Part shown: one piece after another, positions 37,986 through 46,823 of the stretch
How the letters are laid out: every line of letters starts with the position of its first letter
Numbering within the stretch: position 1 is the stretch's first letter
Assembly: GCF_947489355.1 (NCBI RefSeq)
Contig: NZ_CANLDD010000034.1
Coordinates: 1 to 47,646 of the forward strand
Direction: 5' to 3'
DNA from: an uncultured Microbulbifer sp.
Lineage (GTDB): Bacteria; Pseudomonadota; Gammaproteobacteria; Pseudomonadales; Cellvibrionaceae
Length of the DNA stretch: 47,646 nucleotides
Notes under the pieces: generated by a model
What the model saw: the letters and a program-made list of their open reading frames with translations, nothing else
Told to the model about the DNA's origin: nothing
The model's database searches: none
Translations under genes and position numbers: made by a program

Positions 37986-40922
37986 ATGCACACAGAGACA
38001 GGGCGCTCTCAAACCGTGCCCGGGGAAAAATCGGGCACCACCAGCGGCCAGACTAGTGGCGGCACCACCCTGATTGCCACCGCACCGGGCCAGATCCGCG
38101 TCATTAAGCGCAACAGCACCGTTGTACCTTATGACGACGGCAAAATTTCTGTCGCAGTAACCAAGGCTTTTCTCGCTGTTGAAGGTGGCACTGCCGCTGC
38201 TTCCAGCCGTGTCCACGAGCTGGTCGAGGAACTGGTACGGCAGATCAGCGCCACCTTCAATCGCCGCATGCCCTCTGGTGGAACCATCCACATTGAGGAG
38301 ATTCAGGACCAGGTGGAACTCGCCCTGATGCGCGCCGGGGAACACAAAGTTGCCCGCGACTATGTGCTCTACCGTGAAGAGCGCGCCCGTCTGCGTGCAG
38401 AGAGGGACAAACCAGGCCGAAAGGCCGGGCAAATAGCCGACGCCCACCCGAGTATTCGCGTAAAGCTCAGCGATAACAGCCTGGTACCGCTGGATATGGA
38501 GCGCCTGCGCACCGTTGTCCGCGAAGCCTGTGAAGGTCTCAAGCACGTCAACAGCGAGACAATCCTGAATGAAGCCCTGAAGAACCTGTACGATGGTGTT
38601 TCCGAAAACGACATCAACACCGCACTGGTCATTACCGCCCGCACCCTGGTTGAGCAGGAACCCAACTACACCTATGCCACCGCCAGCCTGCTGCTGGATA
38701 AGCTGCGTGCCGAAACCCTACGCTTTCTGGGCATTGCAGAGCGCGCCACGCAACACGAGATGGAAAGGCTGTACTCCTCCACACTGCCCGCCTACGTGCA
38801 AAGAGGCATTGAGCTGGAGCTGCTCGACCCGGCCCTGGCCACCTTTGACCTGGAAACACTCGGCCAGGCCCTGAAAGGCGAGCGCGATCACCAGTTCACC
38901 TACCTTGGCCTGCAAACCCTCTATGACCGCTACTTTTTGCACAGCGACGATATTCGCTTCGAGCTGCCGCAGATCTTTTTTATGCGTGTCGCCATGGGCC
39001 TGAGCATTCACGAGGCAAACCGGAATGAGCGCGCGGTGGAGTTCTACAACCTGTTGAGCTCCTTCGACTATATGAGTTCCACCCCAACCCTGTTTAACGC
39101 CGGTACCCTACGCCCACAATTATCCTCCTGCTACCTGACCACGGTACCGGATGATCTGCACGGAATCTACGGCGCTATCCGCGATAATGCCATGTTGTCC
39201 AAGTGGGCCGGCGGCCTCGGCAATGACTGGACCCCGGTGCGCTCGCTGGGCTCCTACATCAAAGGCACCAACGGCAAATCCCAGGGTGTGGTTCCCTTCC
39301 TGAAAGTCGCCAACGACACCGCGGTAGCGGTGAATCAGGGTGGAAAACGCAAAGGCGCTGTATGTGCCTACCTGGAAACCTGGCACCTGGATATCGAGGA
39401 ATTTCTCGAGCTGCGCAAGAACACCGGTGATGACCGCCGCCGCACCCACGATATGAACACCGCCAACTGGGTGCCCGACCTATTTATGAAACGTGTGTTC
39501 GAAGACAGTGAGTGGACTCTTTTCTCCCCGGCCGACTGCCCGGACCTGCACGACCTGTTCGGTAGCGCATTTGAACAGCGGTACACACACTATGAGAGCA
39601 TGGTCGCAAAAGGCGCCCTCACGCTGTACAAGAAGATCCGTGCACAAGACCTGTGGCGCAAGATGCTGGGGATGCTATTCGAAACCGGCCACCCCTGGAT
39701 CACCTTCAAAGACAGCTGTAACCTGCGCAGTCCGCAGCAACACGCCGGGGTGGTACACAGCTCCAATCTGTGTACCGAGATTACCCTCAACACCAAAGCC
39801 GGTGACGAGATTGCCGTCTGTAACCTGGGCTCGGTCAACCTGGCCCAGCACATCGCTGACAACGGTGAACTCGATCGCGCCAAGCTGGCAAGCACTGTAA
39901 AGATCGCTGTGCGCATGCTGGACAATGTGATCGATATCAATTACTACGCCGTTGAAAGCGCGCGCCAGTCCAACGTGCGCCACCGCCCCGTGGGTCTGGG
40001 AATGATGGGCTTTCAGGACGCCCTGTACAAAGCCGGGATCGCCTATGCCAGCGACGAAGCAGTTGCCTTTGCCGATCTCACCATGGAAGCCATCAGCTTT
40101 GAGGCAATCTCCACCTCCAGCGATCTGGCGGTCGAGCGCGGCAAGTACCAGACCTATGCAGGCTCCCTGTGGAGCAAGGGAATCCTGCCACTGGATTCTA
40201 TCCAGATCCTGAGCGAGCAGCGAGGACCGCAGTTTATCGAGCAGGACGCCAGCTCCACTCTGGATTGGGATGGCTTGCGCGAAAAAGTGAAAACCCAGGG
40301 TATACGCAACTCCAACGTGATGGCCATCGCCCCTACGGCGACGATTGCCAATATCACCGGGGTTTCCCAGTCAATCGAACCGACTTACCAGAACCTGTAT
40401 GTGAAGTCGAACCTGTCCGGCGAGTTCACCGTGGTAAACCCCTATTTGGTCCACGACCTGAAAGATCGCGGCCTTTGGGATCAGGTGATGGTCAATGACC
40501 TGAAATACTATGAGGGCTCCGTACAAAAAATTGATCGTGTACCGGAAGACCTGAAAGCGATATACCGCACCGCATTTGAAGTGGAGCCACGCTGGATCGT
40601 GGACGCCGCCAGCCGTCGCCAGAAATGGATCGACCAGGCCCAGTCCCTTAACCTGTATATCGCCGGCGCCGATGGCAAGAAACTGGACCTGACTTATCGA
40701 ATGGCCTGGTTCCGCGGCCTGAAAACCACCTATTACCTGCGCGCTCTGGCCGCCACCACCACGGAAAAATCCACCGTGAGCCATGGCACCCTGAATGCCG
40801 TCAGCGCGAATGGAGACAACGGTATGGCCGCAGCGGCCTCTCTTGCAGAGCAGGCGCCGGTAGCAGCCACAGTGCCCCAGGCCTGCTCCCTGGATGATCC
40901 AGACTGTGAGGCCTGCCAGTAA
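37986..40922 (+). CDS. nrdA: Class Ia ribonucleotide reductase alpha subunit
   Basis: NrdA reduces ribonucleoside diphosphates to deoxyribonucleotides using a radical passed from NrdB. The 978-residue product has two N-terminal ATP cones (about 33-120 and 135-225), as in Pseudomonas NrdA, then the catalytic barrel with SSCYLT, the SNLCTEI catalytic motif and VCNLGS. The C-terminal tail ends with CEACQ, the redox-shuttle cysteine pair. CGGAG precedes the ATG at good spacing. Confidence 0.97.
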   Translation: MHTETGRSQTVPGEKSGTTSGQTSGGTTLIATAPGQIRVIKRNSTVVPYDDGKISVAVTKAFLAVEGGTAAASSRVHELVEELVRQISATFNRRMPSGGTIHIEEIQDQVELALMRAGEHKVARDYVLYREERARLRAERDKPGRKAGQIADAHPSIRVKLSDNSLVPLDMERLRTVVREACEGLKHVNSETILNEALKNLYDGVSENDINTALVITARTLVEQEPNYTYATASLLLDKLRAETLRFLGIAERATQHEMERLYSSTLPAYVQRGIELELLDPALATFDLETLGQALKGERDHQFTYLGLQTLYDRYFLHSDDIRFELPQIFFMRVAMGLSIHEANRNERAVEFYNLLSSFDYMSSTPTLFNAGTLRPQLSSCYLTTVPDDLHGIYGAIRDNAMLSKWAGGLGNDWTPVRSLGSYIKGTNGKSQGVVPFLKVANDTAVAVNQGGKRKGAVCAYLETWHLDIEEFLELRKNTGDDRRRTHDMNTANWVPDLFMKRVFEDSEWTLFSPADCPDLHDLFGSAFEQRYTHYESMVAKGALTLYKKIRAQDLWRKMLGMLFETGHPWITFKDSCNLRSPQQHAGVVHSSNLCTEITLNTKAGDEIAVCNLGSVNLAQHIADNGELDRAKLASTVKIAVRMLDNVIDINYYAVESARQSNVRHRPVGLGMMGFQDALYKAGIAYASDEAVAFADLTMEAISFEAISTSSDLAVERGKYQTYAGSLWSKGILPLDSIQILSEQRGPQFIEQDASSTLDWDGLREKVKTQGIRNSNVMAIAPTATIANITGVSQSIEPTYQNLYVKSNLSGEFTVVNPYLVHDLKDRGLWDQVMVNDLKYYEGSVQKIDRVPEDLKAIYRTAFEVEPRWIVDAASRRQKWIDQAQSLNLYIAGADGKKLDLTYRMAWFRGLKTTYYLRALAATTTEKSTVSHGTLNAVSANGDNGMAAAASLAEQAPVAATVPQACSLDDPDCEACQ

Positions 40923-41376
40923 ATTCGGCCCCTTGGGGGCCTGTACCCACTCTCGGGGGAGAGCGTCGTAACCGCAGGTGCGGGCATGACCATGCGCAGC
41001 GACCCCGGCCCATCTGGCAATAAAACATGCCGGTATACATGCACGGGCCGGGGATCGTTTGCGACCTGCTCGCCACGCACATTTCCCGGAAGCAGCCGGG
41101 ATATAAACTGCCGTACCCCGATCACACACAACCCAAAAGCCTTCACCAACAACGGCTCATGCCAACGGGAAGGTGCAGGTTAAAAAGCCAGGCGATACTT
41201 GATCTGGCACAGAGTTTTTATACTCGGGCAGGTTAAAAATACCGGCAGCAATAGACAACTGCCGGTGAAAACTGGTGCATTACCCCTGACCCCCCTTACC
41301 CTGTGAGTATCAAGTCAGGAAAACCAAAGGCAATTTATCGAATGTTCGATAACAAAACAGATCAAAAGGGCCAACT
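40923..41376. other. nrdA-nrdB intergenic region with hairpin
   Basis: 454 bp separate the two subunit genes, longer than usual. A perfect 8-bp stem (ACCGGCAG at 41241, CTGCCGGT at 41259-41266) has no T-tract, so it may be an attenuator or a processing hairpin. A possible promoter (ACTTGA at 41197, TATACT at 41219, 16 bp apart) lies just before it. No gene is seen. Confidence 0.45.
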
Positions 41377-42642
41377 ATGCTGAGCTGGGACGACTTCGAC
41401 ACAAAGCCCCAACAATCCGACAAGGCAAGCAAACCGCGGCCGGCGCCGGAGGCCCGGGCGAAATCCGTGCAAGAGCCCAGCGCTTCTTACGCGGCGGAAG
41501 CCACAGCTCCGATAGCTACTCCGGTGTCGCCAGCGGCCCAAAGTGGCTCCACTGCCGTTGAAGCCGCACGTGCGGCGGTTGCCTCCATCGACCCGGCGCC
41601 CGGCCTGGAAGAACTGGAAATGGGTGCGGCCCGTATCCAGGTGGACGAAAAGCGCATTATCAACTGCCGCGCTGACCTCAACCAGTTGGTGCCCTTCAAA
41701 TACGACTGGGCCTGGCAAAAATACCTGGACGGTTGCGCCAACCACTGGATGCCACAGGAAATCAATATGAATAAAGACGTGTCCATGTGGAAAGACCCCA
41801 ACGGTCTGACCGGGGACGAACGTCGCATCGTAATGTATTCCCTGGGCTACTTTTCAACTGCAGACTCCCTGGTAGCGAATAATTTGGTACTGGCCATCTA
41901 TCGCCATATCACCAATCCCGAGTGCCGCCAGTACCTGCTGCGCCAGTCTTTTGAAGAAGCCATCCACACCCATGCCTACCAGTACTGTGTGGAATCTTTG
42001 GGGATGGATGAAGGCGAAGTGTTCAATATGTATCGCGAGGTGCCCAGCGTCGCCAAGAAGGCTGCCTGGAGCCTGTCTCACACCCAGGCCATCGGCGACC
42101 CAAACTTCAAAACCGGCACTGTGGAGACCGACCAGGAACTGCTGCGCAACCTGATCGCTTTCTACGCCGTTACAGAAGGTATTTTCTTTTACTGTGGCTT
42201 CAGCCAGATTCTGTCCATGGGCCGCCGTAACAAAATGACCGGCGTTGCTGAGCAATTTCAGTACATCCTGCGCGATGAATCCATGCACCTGAACTTCGGT
42301 ATCGACGTGATTAACCAGATCAAACTGGAAAACCCGCACTTATGGACCGCGGCATTCCAACAGGAAGTGGCCCAGATGATCCTCGAGGGCATGGAGCTGG
42401 AAGTGGCCTACGCCCGTGACACCATGCCCTGCGGCGTACTCGGTATGAACGCAAACATGATGGAGGAGTACCTGCACTTTATCGCCAATCGCCGCCTCAG
42501 CCAGTTGGGCCTGAAAGAGCAATTCTCCGGCGCCCAGAACCCTTTCCCCTGGATGTCTGAAATTATGGACCTGCGCAAGGAGAAAAACTTCTTCGAGACA
42601 CGGGTTATCGAATACCAGACCGGCGGCGCACTGCAGTGGTAA
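41377..42642 (+). CDS. nrdB: Class Ia ribonucleotide reductase beta subunit
   Basis: The 421-residue subunit holds the di-iron site and stable tyrosyl radical. The pattern E-A-I-H-T-H-A-Y near residue 194 supplies Glu and His ligands and the radical Tyr. [16 protein letters not shown] and [10 protein letters not shown] give the remaining ligands. The C-terminal GGALQW tail docks on NrdA. An Ala/Pro-rich N-terminal extension of about 80 residues precedes the conserved domain. The ribosome binding site (AAGGGCC) is weak. Confidence 0.96.
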   Translation: MLSWDDFDTKPQQSDKASKPRPAPEARAKSVQEPSASYAAEATAPIATPVSPAAQSGSTAVEAARAAVASIDPAPGLEELEMGAARIQVDEKRIINCRADLNQLVPFKYDWAWQKYLDGCANHWMPQEINMNKDVSMWKDPNGLTGDERRIVMYSLGYFSTADSLVANNLVLAIYRHITNPECRQYLLRQSFEEAIHTHAYQYCVESLGMDEGEVFNMYREVPSVAKKAAWSLSHTQAIGDPNFKTGTVETDQELLRNLIAFYAVTEGIFFYCGFSQILSMGRRNKMTGVAEQFQYILRDESMHLNFGIDVINQIKLENPHLWTAAFQQEVAQMILEGMELEVAYARDTMPCGVLGMNANMMEEYLHFIANRRLSQLGLKEQFSGAQNPFPWMSEIMDLRKEKNFFETRVIEYQTGGALQW

Positions 42643-42649
42643 ATACCTG

Positions 42650-42673
42650 TGAGTCACAGCATTAAGTGACTCA
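42650..42673 (+). terminator. Hairpin after nrdB
   Basis: TGAGTCAC and GTGACTCA form a perfect 8-bp stem 8 bp after the nrdB stop codon. There is no T-tract, so it may stabilise the mRNA end or act with Rho rather than being an intrinsic terminator. Confidence 0.4.
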
Positions 42674-42854
42674 AATAACACCATCAGGTGACTTTGAGAA
42701 TATTTCCTATTTTTATATTGACTGAACGCCACATAGAGTGAAGTTTATGGATACTAGAGGTGAGGTTTTGCTTTGCAGAATCACTGACAGCAGATTGTAG
42801 AAACGAATTTACTACAAGAAAGAGTCGCTCACAGGAAGAGAGGTATTGAGAGTA

Positions 42855-42883
42855 GGCGTATAGTTCTATACGCCCTTTTTTTT
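42855..42883 (+). terminator. Strong rho-independent terminator
   Basis: GGCGTATAG and CTATACGCC form a 9-bp stem followed by C and eight T (42876-42883). It lies 210 bp after nrdB and just before the IS256-type remnant. The DNA in between contains no gene, so this ends either the nrd transcript or a separate small RNA. Confidence 0.9.
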
Positions 42884-43115
42884 AATCCACTAAGCAAGCC
42901 ACCGTGCTGGCTGACAGGCCTCTCGCTTCCGAGCCAACAAGTATCGACAGGGCCTCTTCCGTCTCGCCGGTTGAAACACCCTTCGGGTATATCCACGGCA
43001 GAGCCACGTATAGTGAGCGGGCCTTGCGTACATACGGCGGCACCAAGGCTGTGCGGAAGGTTACTGGCTTTCCGCCCTTAGTACGGACCTTCGGCACCTT
43101 GACTTGCTGCCGCAT
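42882..43115 (-). pseudogene. Remnant of an IS256-family (mutator-type) transposase
   Basis: The 77-residue frame contains the mutator-type segment VKVPKVRTK, LVPPYVRKARSLYVALPWIYPKGVSTGETEEALSILVG-like spacing and GLSAST, matching about residues 90-160 of IS256-family transposases (normally near 400 residues). Everything before and after is missing, including the DDE catalytic acids, so it cannot be functional. It marks the left edge of the AT-rich bufferin island. Confidence 0.75.
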
Positions 43116-43275
43116 AACTGAGTGAATAATGACAAGGTGTGATGGGCGGACGCTTACAAAACACGACGATATATGATTGTATTTTGATCAATCTAGATTC
43201 AGGATCTATCGGTACGGAAATTTCTCAGGAAAGAAATGCAGAGATTCTGGGAAGGGTGGGCTTTTCATCAGCCTG

Positions 43276-43899
43276 CTAACTCCTAACGCTGGCCATTAAC
43301 AAGCCTTTTTCAATCCATATTTGAACTTCTAATCCATTAACATAGTAAATAGCGGGTCCTTCTTCTTTTTCGATATTTGGTAGTGGGCCGAAGATATCTT
43401 TATTGTAACCCACTTCATAAAGCGTGACGGGTTTACCGTCAGCGCCTTTATACCGAAGTTGAGCTGCGGTAACGCTTTGAATTGAGCAATACCTTCCACC
43501 CAACATATCGACGTTGAAGTGGTTAAAATGCCCAGAGGGCACAGGAGAGAAATCCAGCTCAGTAAAATAATCACTGACCACATCAAAACGTGAACTGGAT
43601 ATTTCCAAGGGTTTTAACTTTATGTGGTTTTTCGCAACCTCTTTGGCGATAACATAAGAAAGTTCTTTTTCTGACGGAGGAAAAACAAGTGTTGCCAATG
43701 CTACTAGCATGACTAAGGCAGCGGTGGATAGTGAGAACATGCCTAATCGTCGACGGGATGGCTCTTCCGGAGTGCTTTCATGTTTAGGTTCAGATACATC
43801 AAGACCCCGTACAAGTTCTTCAATGTTCTCAAACTGTGCGTCGGATATGGACTGATTGTCGAAATAACTCTTAGACGCTTCCTTCAAAGGTTTATTCAC
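43276..43899 (-). CDS. Single-pass anti-sigma factor, predicted
   Basis: The 207-residue product has a hydrophilic N-terminal cytoplasmic part of about 50 residues, one transmembrane segment (about 55-75, FSLSTAALVMLVALATLVF) and a C-terminal periplasmic domain rich in strands. Its start overlaps the end of the sigma factor gene by 8 bp, the classic arrangement for a cognate anti-sigma factor. It is not the multi-pass NrsF/DUF1109 type described for some bufferin operons. Identification rests on position and topology rather than on a recognised domain. Confidence 0.7.
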   Translation of the reverse strand: MNKPLKEASKSYFDNQSISDAQFENIEELVRGLDVSEPKHESTPEEPSRRRLGMFSLSTAALVMLVALATLVFPPSEKELSYVIAKEVAKNHIKLKPLEISSSRFDVVSDYFTELDFSPVPSGHFNHFNVDMLGGRYCSIQSVTAAQLRYKGADGKPVTLYEVGYNKDIFGPLPNIEKEEGPAIYYVNGLEVQIWIEKGLLMASVRS

Positions 43900-44377
43900 T
43901 ATGCACCTCCGATAGCGTGTTTTTCTCTAACAAGTTTTGTGCTTTTTTCTTCACGCGATAAAGCCGGGACAGAATTGTGCCCCGTGATTCTCCCGTTTCA
44001 TTTGCAATCTCGGCAGCGGTGTATCCTAGTACCGCCCATAGGAACAGGCATTCTCTCTCTCTCGGCTCCAAGTCCTCCATCAGTAGATGAACGGTGACTT
44101 CATTAATTATTATCTGTTCGAGTGGTTCAGTAGAAAGCATAGCTAATTTTTCTTCTTCGAGTGGCTCGAAGACAATGATTTGTTGCCGTCTACATTGGTC
44201 AATAAACAGATGGCGAATACTCGTGCGTACATAAGCCAGGTTAACGGATTGTGTTCGCTTTACAGAAATTATTTTTTCCAGACCGGATTGCAATAAGTCA
44301 TAAGCGTCGTCTGGATTTCCTGATAGCGACAGGGCATAACGGTAGAGACTATTCAGTTGTTCCCGAGAGAAAGTCAT
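43892..44377 (-). CDS. ECF RNA polymerase sigma factor
   Basis: The 161-residue product has sigma region 2 (LYRYALSLSGNPDDAYDLLQ through VRTSIRHLFIDQCRRQ) and region 4 (LEPRERECLFLWAVLGYTAAEIA, ESRGTILSRLYRVKKKA), with a short linker. The ATG at 44377 is preferred over an upstream TTG because it follows the bufC-type stop codon by 2 bp. It is the fourth gene of the bufferin operon, so it is probably autoregulated and released by the anti-sigma factor encoded next. Confidence 0.9.
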   Translation of the reverse strand: MTFSREQLNSLYRYALSLSGNPDDAYDLLQSGLEKIISVKRTQSVNLAYVRTSIRHLFIDQCRRQQIIVFEPLEEEKLAMLSTEPLEQIIINEVTVHLLMEDLEPRERECLFLWAVLGYTAAEIANETGESRGTILSRLYRVKKKAQNLLEKNTLSEVHSE

Positions 44378-44379
44378 GT

Positions 44380-45147
44380 TTAACGTACCATATAGTCCGA
44401 TATCCAACCTATTTCAATCCATTTGGCTGGTAGATGGGCGATGTCCTCGCTTAGGGAACGTAAGCGGATCCTGTCTATAACCGCTTGCAGAAAGCTTCGT
44501 TCAAGAGAGTCAATCTTCACGAGTATCGGTCGGAATACCTGTCTCACAATCACGAAATGTAATTTTTCCTCGGACTTGGTAACCTGTTCAATGGGTTTTA
44601 CTTCTCGATGAAATTCCCACAAATCCAGGAGTGGCCAGTGAGAATCAATCAGAAAAAAATCTTTCGCTAACGATAGTGTTGCGCTGGACTGTTGTTCGGG
44701 CGACAACTTTGAAAATGCCTGAATATTGAAGGGAGCACGGTTTTTTGCGTAATAGCTTTGATGCAATAACCAATCGGCTTTTGCTAAGTCACTGATAAAT
44801 GGAATCTCTTTCAATGCATTACGGTTTACCAATATGCGTGACAGATGGTTAGAAAATAATGCGCCGTAGTGCTTAAAATTCTGATCGTTAAGTACATGGC
44901 TGTTCAGGTAATCGTTTGCCAGCTGTATGAAATATTTCTCACCAACCAGCTTGTATACCATTGGATGTGCGTATGACAACCAGTTTATCAGCGTTTGTTG
45001 GTAGTTATTTTTGTAAGCTGAAATCCGTTCATCTAATCCAGAAGATGCCTGACATAGATCTTCGAGAATGGGTTTATGTCCTTTAGCTTGTGCACTGGCA
45101 ATCATATTATTTTGCCAGTTGGCAAGATGGGGTGTGCTCCCTTTCAT
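44380..45147 (-). CDS. bufC: DUF2063 partner protein of the MNIO enzyme (BufC/HvfC type)
   Basis: The 255-residue product has a DUF2063 N-terminal helical domain of about 100 residues (ISAYKNNYQQTLINWLSYAHPMVYKLVGEKYF near 42-73, YGALFSNHLSRIL near 93-105) and a C-terminal domain of about 120 residues. In related systems this protein binds the precursor peptide and the MNIO enzyme and acts as the recognition partner. Its ATG overlaps the bufB stop as ATGA, so the two are translationally coupled. Confidence 0.82.
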   Translation of the reverse strand: MKGSTPHLANWQNNMIASAQAKGHKPILEDLCQASSGLDERISAYKNNYQQTLINWLSYAHPMVYKLVGEKYFIQLANDYLNSHVLNDQNFKHYGALFSNHLSRILVNRNALKEIPFISDLAKADWLLHQSYYAKNRAPFNIQAFSKLSPEQQSSATLSLAKDFFLIDSHWPLLDLWEFHREVKPIEQVTKSEEKLHFVIVRQVFRPILVKIDSLERSFLQAVIDRIRLRSLSEDIAHLPAKWIEIGWISDYMVR

Positions 45148-45989
45148 GCGATGTCCTTAATTCCGGCAGTGGTGTTTGCCCGATTCAGGATGTGTTGTGC
45201 TGTGCGACACTCCATCATCAGTGTTTCCCATGATGGGATATCATGGTCCCATTCGATCAGGGTTGGAATATCACCGGTTTTGGATATGAGATATTCGTAC
45301 AGCTCCCACACAGCTGGGATGATTTCTGAGCCATGACTATCCAGTAAGAATAGGCCTTTGTCATTGTGTCCTGAAAGGTGCAATTGTTTAACACTGGAGA
45401 GAGGTAACTCATTTAAGTAATCAATAGGATCAAAGCGGTGATTCACACTATTGACGTATAGATTATTGATATCCAGGAGAATTTCACAGCCCGCTTGGCG
45501 AGCAACCTCACCTATGAATGTTGCCTCCGACATTTGATTGTCGGCACACTCCACATAACAGGAAATATTCTCGATCAGGAGCTTTTCCCCCAGAAAAGTC
45601 TGAACCTGATCAATGCGATCACAAATATGACGAAGGGCTTCATGGGTGTATGGGAGTGGTAACAAATCGGGCGTTCTTTTACCTTCAAAAGAGGAAAAAC
45701 TGCAATGTTCCGAATACCAGGCGGTATGAGTTCTTTGCGTAAGTTTTTTAATTTTCTCCAGGTAATCGAAATCCAGAGGATCTAAGGTTCCCAAAGATAG
45801 GTTGACTCCATGTAGGGTTACCGGATAGAGCTCGGTAATGACTTCCAATAGTTCCAGATCCGTACCACCTTCTGCAAACCAATTGTCGGCCAGTAATTCT
45901 AACCAGGGTACATCAGGTCTTTCGTTTAAAAGGTGGGAAAGGTGGGGCGTTCTTAGCCCCACACCTGCACCTTGAATTAAGGTACTCAT
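45144..45989 (-). CDS. bufB: MNIO-family RiPP enzyme (DUF692, BufB type)
   Basis: The 281-residue product is a DUF692 TIM-barrel enzyme that uses several iron ions and oxygen to modify cysteines in a precursor peptide. Candidate ligands line up as His60 (LHGVN), Glu94-His95 (SEHCSF), Glu140-Asn141 (LIENIS), Asp173 and Asn175-176 (LLDINNLYVN), His184, His204/His208 (HLSGH) and Glu246/Asp248/His249 (IEWDHD). The set looks complete. It lies 9 bp after bufA and is coupled to bufC. Confidence 0.88.
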   Translation of the reverse strand: MSTLIQGAGVGLRTPHLSHLLNERPDVPWLELLADNWFAEGGTDLELLEVITELYPVTLHGVNLSLGTLDPLDFDYLEKIKKLTQRTHTAWYSEHCSFSSFEGKRTPDLLPLPYTHEALRHICDRIDQVQTFLGEKLLIENISCYVECADNQMSEATFIGEVARQAGCEILLDINNLYVNSVNHRFDPIDYLNELPLSSVKQLHLSGHNDKGLFLLDSHGSEIIPAVWELYEYLISKTGDIPTLIEWDHDIPSWETLMMECRTAQHILNRANTTAGIKDIA

Positions 45990-45998
45990 TGAACTGCC

Positions 45999-46283
45999 TT
46001 AACCTTTCTTGGCAGGTTTTGTGGCTTTGACAACGCCACCGGTAATCTTTTTACAGGTGCCTTGTGGTACGTATACCCACTCGGTATCCATGTTGTCTCT
46101 TTTAGCCTGACTGGCGCAGTCGTGACTGCCGTCTAATGCGCCACAGTCGTTTTGACCTGCTTTAGCAATACCTGCACATTTTTCCCATTTACTGGGTTGA
46201 TCGGGCACACCTGCTAGTGTTTGAGTTGCACCGCTAAGGGCGAGAATTCCAGCGATAGCAGTAGAGGCCGTTGCCTTTTTCAT
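45999..46283 (-). CDS. bufA: Bufferin-type RiPP precursor (DUF2282, BufA)
   Basis: The 94-residue product starts with a Sec signal peptide (1-24, hydrophobic [16 protein letters not shown]). The mature part has four conserved cysteines at 36, 47, 56 and 77 in the DUF2282 pattern ([30 protein letters not shown]). Known bufferins are exported after MNIO-catalysed conversion of cysteines to thiooxazoles and then bind copper in the periplasm. A Lys-rich tail ends the protein. AGGAG lies before the ATG, with AGGAGCCTCCA directly upstream. Confidence 0.9.
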   Translation of the reverse strand: MKKATASTAIAGILALSGATQTLAGVPDQPSKWEKCAGIAKAGQNDCGALDGSHDCASQAKRDNMDTEWVYVPQGTCKKITGGVVKATKPAKKG

Positions 46284-46304
46284 TGGAGGCTCCTATGGAG
46301 TGTC

Positions 46305-46441
46305 TTACTAGTAGAGCAAGAGGGAAAAATACCCCCCTCTCCCAGGACCGTATGAGGCATGGAGGCCGATTACGAGTGTACAGGGATGTATTCACAGCGC
46401 GTCCTGGGGGAGGGGTACTCTTTCCTTCCGACCCGGTAGTA
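46305..46441. repeat. Dispersed hairpin repeat, copy 2, in the bufA leader
   Basis: This matches copy 1 (26295-26427) along its whole length. Its arms pair even better: CCCCTCTCCCAGGAC (from about 46333) with GTCCTGGGGGAGGGG (46401-46415). It ends 21 bp before the bufA start codon, so it lies in the promoter or 5' untranslated region of the bufferin operon. No clear ECF-type -35/-10 was recognised in or beyond it. Confidence 0.8.
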
Positions 46442-46558
46442 GGTTAGTTAATTGTCAATAGACATACCTATAAACGAACCCGGCCGCCAAATGATTGCAT
46501 CCTGGATTCAACGAGTTATAACCGAATCTGGTGTTTGAGGGTTTGCGCCCTTTCCGAC

Positions 46559-46774
46559 GCGACCAGGCGAATACAGGTCATTCTGGTACGCGGTACCACC
46601 CAGCTGCTGCTAACAAGTGTGGTCACCACCCATCAAGCAGGCCTTACCCGAGATCAGGTTGAGAAAATTGGCACCAATGACGAATACTAACAGTTCATGC
46701 GCGCAGTGGGATTGAAGGACAGCTTCGAAAAGGAAGTGGAGAAAATATTGATCCTGCGCAAACTTGTTTACTGA
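46559..46774 (+). pseudogene. Possible decayed coding fragment
   Basis: Plus-strand translation gives a protein-like stretch of about 45 residues (RTIQVILVRGTT-like start, HQAGLTRDQVEKIG), a TAA stop at 46700, then in the same frame FMRAVGLKDSFEKEVEKILIL and a TGA stop. The composition is that of a real soluble domain interrupted by one stop, but no family is recognised. The frame starts and ends without a good ribosome binding site. Confidence 0.3.
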
Positions 46775-46823
46775 AACCACAGAGACCGAGTAAATATCCA
46801 CCGGCAAAGCCGGTGGCTTTAAT

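Noticed and set aside
43892..44407. TTG start at 44407 for the ECF sigma gene
   Set aside because: It would add ten residues that overlap the bufC-type gene. The ATG at 44377 sits 2 bp after that gene's stop and matches normal ECF N-termini.
46610..46807. A 65-codon minus-strand frame
   Set aside because: It lies opposite the more protein-like but broken plus-strand fragment and has no support.
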